Assembly (NCBI GenBank): GCA_003575245.1
Contig: NMQN01000311.1
Location: 1-9,025, forward strand
Origin: Candidatus Atribacteria bacterium 1244-E10-H5-B2
GTDB lineage: Bacteria; Atribacterota; JS1; SB-45; 34-128
DNA length: 9,025 bases
Direction of reading: 5' to 3'
Both the position numbers and the translations under genes were made by a program. This document shows, one piece after another, positions 5,865-9,025 of the stretch (its first letter is position 1; the number at the start of each line of letters is the position of its first letter). The notes beneath the pieces were generated by a model that did no database searches, had not been told where the DNA came from, and saw only the letters and a program-made list of their open reading frames with translations.

Positions 5865-6053
5865 TTATTTAATATCTAAATATTTTGGAATTAACTTTTT
5901 TCTATTTAGTATATCTAAATATAAAGCCGATTCTTTCCCTTTTAAAAACTTTCCTCCGCCTCTTTTTCCATAAAATTTATTATCATTCACGATGATTTTA
6001 CCCATTAAAATAGTTGTTATCGGATACCCTTTAAGGTAGAAACCGTCTTTAAC
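5865..6053 (-). pseudogene. C-terminal remnant of a dihydropyrimidinase/hydantoinase-like amidohydrolase
   Basis: A 62-codon open frame follows an in-frame TAA at 6054-6056 and has no start near its beginning. It reads DGFYLKGYPITTILMGKIIV, then NDNKFYGKRGGGKFLKG. This matches the pattern that closes dihydropyrimidinases and hydantoinases (EG...KGWPV.TILRG.VVV.DG.F.G..G.G.FL). The enzyme family opens the cyclic amide ring of dihydropyrimidines or hydantoins; the metal-binding and catalytic parts lie far upstream in the protein and are absent here. The next gene upstream is the intact ATPase of a BMP importer, ending at 6143, so most of the gene is missing rather than frameshifted. Recognition is by motif from memory. 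The bases between 6054 and 6142 show no ORF or clear stem. Confidence 0.6.
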
Positions 6054-6142
6054 TTAAGATCTCTAGAAAAATATTAGATTCTTTTTTTCTGAATGACAGG
6101 AAGAAATGGATTCTTACTTGTGCAAGATAGTAAATTATTAAT

Positions 6143-7723
6143 TCATTTGAGCACTCCTCCCATCATCATGCCCAACTCCTCAACACTAACTTCATTTCGT
6201 TTTACCACTCCCATAATCTTGCCCTCGTAGATAACTGCAATGCGGTCAGCGAGTGATAATATTTCATCCAGGTCATCAGAAATAAGAAGAGTTGCTGTTT
6301 TTAATTTTGTCCTTTGTTCAATCAATTGACGATGAACGTATTCCGTAGCGCTAACGTCTAAGCCGCGGGTAGGTTGAGAAGCAATCAGAACACCGGGTTT
6401 TCGGGAGAGTTCTCTTGCCAGGATTAATTTTTGGATATTTCCGCCGGAAAGGCTTTTTAAGGAAGTATATCGAGAAGGAGTCCTGATATCAAAATCACTT
6501 ATTCGACGTTCGCTTTCCCGGGCAATGTTTTTGAAATTCATAAATATTCCATCAGTATAAGGTTGGTGTATATGATCTTTAAGAATCAAGTTTTCCTCTA
6601 CGGTAAATTTTTGTATTGTACCATCTCGCATTCGTTCTTCGGGAATGTAAGAGAGACCGTGCTCGAGAAGTTGAGAAGGAGCCCAATTGGTAACCTCTGT
6701 CCCTTTTATATACACTTTGCCCTTTGTAGGTTTCCGTAGACCTGTAATGACTTCTGCAAGTTCACTTTGACCGTTTCCCGAGACCCCGGCAATTCCAAGA
6801 ATCTCACCAGAACGTACTTCAAGGTCAATTCCCCGTAGAGCAGGAAGGTCTTCATCTCCCTGAACACAAATTCCTTCTAAAACAAGAGTTGCTCTGCCAA
6901 GTTTTACTGAAGGATGTTCAACTTGAAAAAGAACTTCTCTCCCCACCATAAGGCGAGCAAGTTTCTCTTGAGTTGCTTCAGCGGCAGGAAGAGTATCCAC
7001 TACATGACCATCACGTAGTATGGTTATGCGATTGCTCAACGATAGAACTTCACGAAGTTTATGGCTGATAAAAATAATAGTATACCCTCTCTTTACCATA
7101 CTCCGCAAGACGCGAAAGAGTTCTTCCACCTCTTGCGGAGTAAGAACAGCAGTTGGTTCATCCAAGATAAGGAGAGAAGCTCCGCGATATAAAATCTTCA
7201 TTATTTCCACTCGTTGCTGCTCTCCAACAGAGAGTTGCCATACTTTTGCCCCCGGATCAACATACAGCCCATGAATCTTAGCGAGCTCTTTAATACGTTC
7301 TGAGACAACATCAAGGTCAAGAAGAAATTTTCGTGAGGAAGGAAGTCCCAAGGCTACATTTTCTGCTACGGTAAGAGTAGGAACTAGCATAAAATGCTGA
7401 TGAACCATCCCAATCCCCAGTCGAATTGAATCCAGGGGAGAACGAATGGTAACCAATTTTCCGTTAACGTAAATTTCACCTTCATCCTGGTGATATATAC
7501 CATAAAGAATTTTCATTAGAGTACTTTTCCCGGCTCCATTCTCACCAAGAAGAGTATGAACTTCCCCTGTATGGACATCAAAATTGATGTTATTATTCGC
7601 CAGAACACCAGGAAACTGCTTAACTATTCCCCGCATCTCTACTTTTTCTACTTTAGTTAAATTTGTTATTTTAGATGTATCTCTTTTCATATCAAAATGA
7701 AGATCAGGGCTCCGTATGGACAC
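6143..7723 (-). CDS. ABC importer double ATPase, BMP/nucleoside type (NupO/YufO-like)
   Basis: Powers the BMP-type importer encoded beside it. Two ABC domains are fused in 526 residues. The first is complete: GENGAGKS Walker A (60-67), Q-loop VHQHFM (Gln109), signature LSVGEQQ (164-170), Walker B LLILDEP (184-190) and switch His221 (FISHK). The second is degenerate as usual in RbsA/YufO-type proteins: GVSGNGQS (313-320) lacks the Walker A lysine, the signature LSGGN is intact (425-429), the Walker B region reads IASQPTRGLD without the catalytic Glu, and the switch is ISDDLDE with no histidine. Only the first site is expected to hydrolyse ATP well. GTG at 7723 lies 13 bases after the binding-protein stop but has a poor SD; ATG at 7690 is an alternative, so the first 11-25 residues are uncertain. 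Confidence 0.92.
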   Translation of the reverse strand: MSIRSPDLHFDMKRDTSKITNLTKVEKVEMRGIVKQFPGVLANNNINFDVHTGEVHTLLGENGAGKSTLMKILYGIYHQDEGEIYVNGKLVTIRSPLDSIRLGIGMVHQHFMLVPTLTVAENVALGLPSSRKFLLDLDVVSERIKELAKIHGLYVDPGAKVWQLSVGEQQRVEIMKILYRGASLLILDEPTAVLTPQEVEELFRVLRSMVKRGYTIIFISHKLREVLSLSNRITILRDGHVVDTLPAAEATQEKLARLMVGREVLFQVEHPSVKLGRATLVLEGICVQGDEDLPALRGIDLEVRSGEILGIAGVSGNGQSELAEVITGLRKPTKGKVYIKGTEVTNWAPSQLLEHGLSYIPEERMRDGTIQKFTVEENLILKDHIHQPYTDGIFMNFKNIARESERRISDFDIRTPSRYTSLKSLSGGNIQKLILARELSRKPGVLIASQPTRGLDVSATEYVHRQLIEQRTKLKTATLLISDDLDEILSLADRIAVIYEGKIMGVVKRNEVSVEELGMMMGGVLK

Positions 7724-7736
7724 TCTGAATCTTTCT

Positions 7737-8711
7737 TTACTTCTCTAATTTGACCTCAATCTTTCCCATGACTATATCCTCAATAGTTTTACCTACAAGC
7801 GCTTCGTCATTTACAATAATTTTAAGGCCGCCGTTAGCTAAGCTAAGAGTAAAGATTTTACCTCCTTTTTCTCCCTTCTTAATCATTTCAATCATTGGTC
7901 TGAGTGCAACCGCCCAGTCAACAATTACACTGGAAACCACATTCTGAGGGGCAAGGGCAGATTGGTCAACATCATATCCGAACCAGAGAACTCCTCTCTG
8001 CTTCACTACTCCGATTGCTCCAATTGTCATCTGTGATGTTCCGGTAAGAACATCTGCTCCGGCATCAATATGAGTCTGTGCTGCTTCGGAGGCAAGGGCA
8101 ACATCACTATATGAGCCAATCCAGGTTACATTTACTTTAGCATCCGGATTCACTGATTTTATCCCTAACTCAAAGCCTTCGGTATAGCGTTTGGCATCAC
8201 CGGTCTCAATCGGACCGATTACTCCAAAAATACCACTCTTTGAAAGCTTTGCTGCCAGGACACCGTTAACATAACCACCTTGCTCAGCTAAAGGTTCATA
8301 AGCAAATATATTTGTGATTCCAAGATCAGTAAAAACATTAGCGGTAGAGCCCCAGACAAAACTTGTATTGAGGAAATCAGGAGCAATATCTGTTAAAGAG
8401 GCGCCATACTGCGAACCATGGGCAATTACCAGGTCATATCCCTCGCTGGCATAGTCTCGAATAGCAGCAGCAGCGTCCGCTACCACAAACATGCTCTCCG
8501 AATAGACAAACTGAAATTCTTCCTTACCCATCTCTTTTTGAATTGTAATCAGAGCTTCGTGCATACTCTGGCTCCAGGCAAAATCATTAATAGAGCTTGG
8601 CATAATGAATGCTACCCGGAAGAGTTCTGCACCACTTGCTCCAAACCCAAGAGACAAAACAAGAATACTTATCATAATAATAATTATTATATTTTTTTTA
8701 CACTTCATCAT
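7737..8711 (-). CDS. BMP-family periplasmic binding protein
   Basis: Substrate-binding component of the importer, of the Med/BmpA/YufN family (PF02608), whose characterised members bind nucleosides and purines. At 324 residues it is near family length. A signal peptide (MMKCKKN, a hydrophobic core including five isoleucines in a row, cut after ASGA) has no lipobox, so the protein should be free in the periplasm. Family segments are clear: DLVIAHGSQYG (93-103), GYVNGVLAAKLSKSG (146-160), VIGPIETGDAKRYTEGF (164-180), SYSDVALASEAAQTHIDAGA (200-219) and WFGYDVDQSALAP (243-255). The start has AGGAG six bases upstream. The isoleucine run is coded by a run of ATA/ATT triplets prone to slippage. Sits between permease and ATPase genes. 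A related riboflavin or amino-acid ligand cannot be excluded. Confidence 0.92.
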   Translation of the reverse strand: MMKCKKNIIIIIMISILVLSLGFGASGAELFRVAFIMPSSINDFAWSQSMHEALITIQKEMGKEEFQFVYSESMFVVADAAAAIRDYASEGYDLVIAHGSQYGASLTDIAPDFLNTSFVWGSTANVFTDLGITNIFAYEPLAEQGGYVNGVLAAKLSKSGIFGVIGPIETGDAKRYTEGFELGIKSVNPDAKVNVTWIGSYSDVALASEAAQTHIDAGADVLTGTSQMTIGAIGVVKQRGVLWFGYDVDQSALAPQNVVSSVIVDWAVALRPMIEMIKKGEKGGKIFTLSLANGGLKIIVNDEALVGKTIEDIVMGKIEVKLEK

Positions 8712-8786
8712 TCTATTCTCCTATCTTTTTATATTTAGAATACAGAAAAACGTTTACTTTCCTAAAACTTTTTATATTATTTACCA

Positions 8787-8821
8787 CCTCCTCTATACTA
8801 TTCCCTCCTCTTATACTATTC
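8787..8821 (-). repeat. Tandem 17/18-bp duplication carrying a Shine-Dalgarno-like site
   Basis: CCTCCTCTATACTATTC (8787-8803) is followed directly by CCTCCTCTTATACTATTC (8804-8821), differing by one inserted T. On the minus strand each unit reads GAATAGTATA then GAGGAGG, so two strong SD-like sites lie in a row. The first unit also contains the permease stop codon. No start codon follows either SD at a normal distance; bmpA has its own SD closer in. Confidence 0.7.
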
Positions 8822-9025
8822 CCCCCGCTCAAATGGTTTGTTTAATGCTTTAGGTGGACGTACGTAGCGTTTAGCCATAGCAACGAGTACCACGATAGTA
8901 ACAATATAAGGCAACATCAAGGTAAAATCAGAGGGAATATTAATACCTTTTACCTGAACCCATATCTGAATAGCATTTACGGTGCTGAATAAAAGTGCAC
9001 CAGTGAGAACACTTAAAGGACGCCA
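8816..9025 (-). CDS. ABC importer permease, BMP/nucleoside type (NupQ/YufQ-like), C-terminal part
   Basis: An open frame from the window edge to TAG (8816-8818), giving 69 residues of a membrane protein whose N-terminal part is beyond 9025. It has a hydrophobic segment (PLSVLTGALLFSTVNAIQIW), an extracellular-like piece (VKGINIPSDF), a last helix (TLMLPYIVTIVVLVAMAKR), and the ending RPPKALNKPFERGE. The MLPY...PPKAL...PFER pattern is typical of the second permease of BMP-type importers. It is followed 104 bases later by the binding-protein gene, so the operon order is permease, binding protein, ATPase, which differs from the common order with the binding protein first. A first permease gene is expected just upstream. 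Confidence 0.85.
   Translation of the reverse strand, partial: WRPLSVLTGALLFSTVNAIQIWVQVKGINIPSDFTLMLPYIVTIVVLVAMAKRYVRPPKALNKPFERGE

Noticed and set aside
5872..5922. Direct repeat ATATCTAAATAT at 5872-5883 and 5911-5922, possible operator
   Set aside because: Both copies code for the same tetrapeptide (YLDI) in the hydantoinase remnant, so coding bias explains them.
8715..8798. Short minus-strand frame after the duplicated SD, ending just before bmpA
   Set aside because: It has only an ATA, or a GTG that overlaps the SD, as a start, and its peptide has no recognisable features.
8418..8853. Plus-strand open frames opposite the start of the BMP binding protein
   Set aside because: They are antisense to the signal-peptide region, rich in Ile/Phe runs that come from its ATA/ATT triplets, and lack an SD.
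1..9025. tRNA, rRNA, CRISPR array, transposase or integrase genes
   Set aside because: Looked for on both strands; no tRNA-like cloverleaf, regularly spaced repeats or transposase-like frame was seen.

Overview
The window comes from an AT-rich bacterial genome. Every supported gene lies on the minus strand, so transcription runs from the high coordinates towards position 1. The two exported binding proteins have Sec signal peptides without a lipobox cysteine, which fits a two-membrane, anaerobe-like lineage with low GC (Atribacterota or similar would fit). This is inference; nothing in the window is a firm taxonomic marker.

Layout in the direction of transcription. (1) 9025-6143: the end of a BMP/nucleoside-type ABC importer operon, with the C-terminus of a permease cut by the window edge, a BMP-family periplasmic binding protein and a double ATPase. 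(2) 6142-5791: a 350-base gap holding a 62-codon remnant of the C-terminus of a dihydropyrimidinase/hydantoinase-like amidohydrolase, then a 15-codon leader-like ORF with a very strong Shine-Dalgarno (SD) site whose stop overlaps the SD of the next gene. (3) 5790-2294: a dppA-dppB-dppC-like peptide-type importer with no ATPase genes beside it, and a long hairpin between dppA and dppB. (4) 2293-1785: a gene-free, relatively GC-rich stretch with several strong hairpins, including one of two copies of a roughly 100-bp two-hairpin (REP-like) repeat, and a good sigma-70-type promoter for the next gene. (5) 1784-484: a DUF5655-like protein, the second repeat copy, a zinc-ribbon protein with a repetitive basic tail and a possible coupled 44-residue ORF. 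(6) 447-1: acyl carrier protein with an AT-rich terminator candidate, then a possible one-helix membrane micro-ORF that has an SD but no normal start codon, and an SD for a gene just beyond the edge.

The BMP transporter and the hydantoinase remnant together suggest that this locus once coupled uptake of nucleosides or nucleobases to ring-opening catabolism, and that the enzyme was later lost. The Dpp-like system must borrow ATPases from elsewhere. The ACP serves lipid synthesis and is not functionally linked to the transporters. No complete new defence or mobile system was found. The points most worth checking are the repeat pair, the structured gap at 1974-2234, the hydantoinase remnant and the micro-ORFs.
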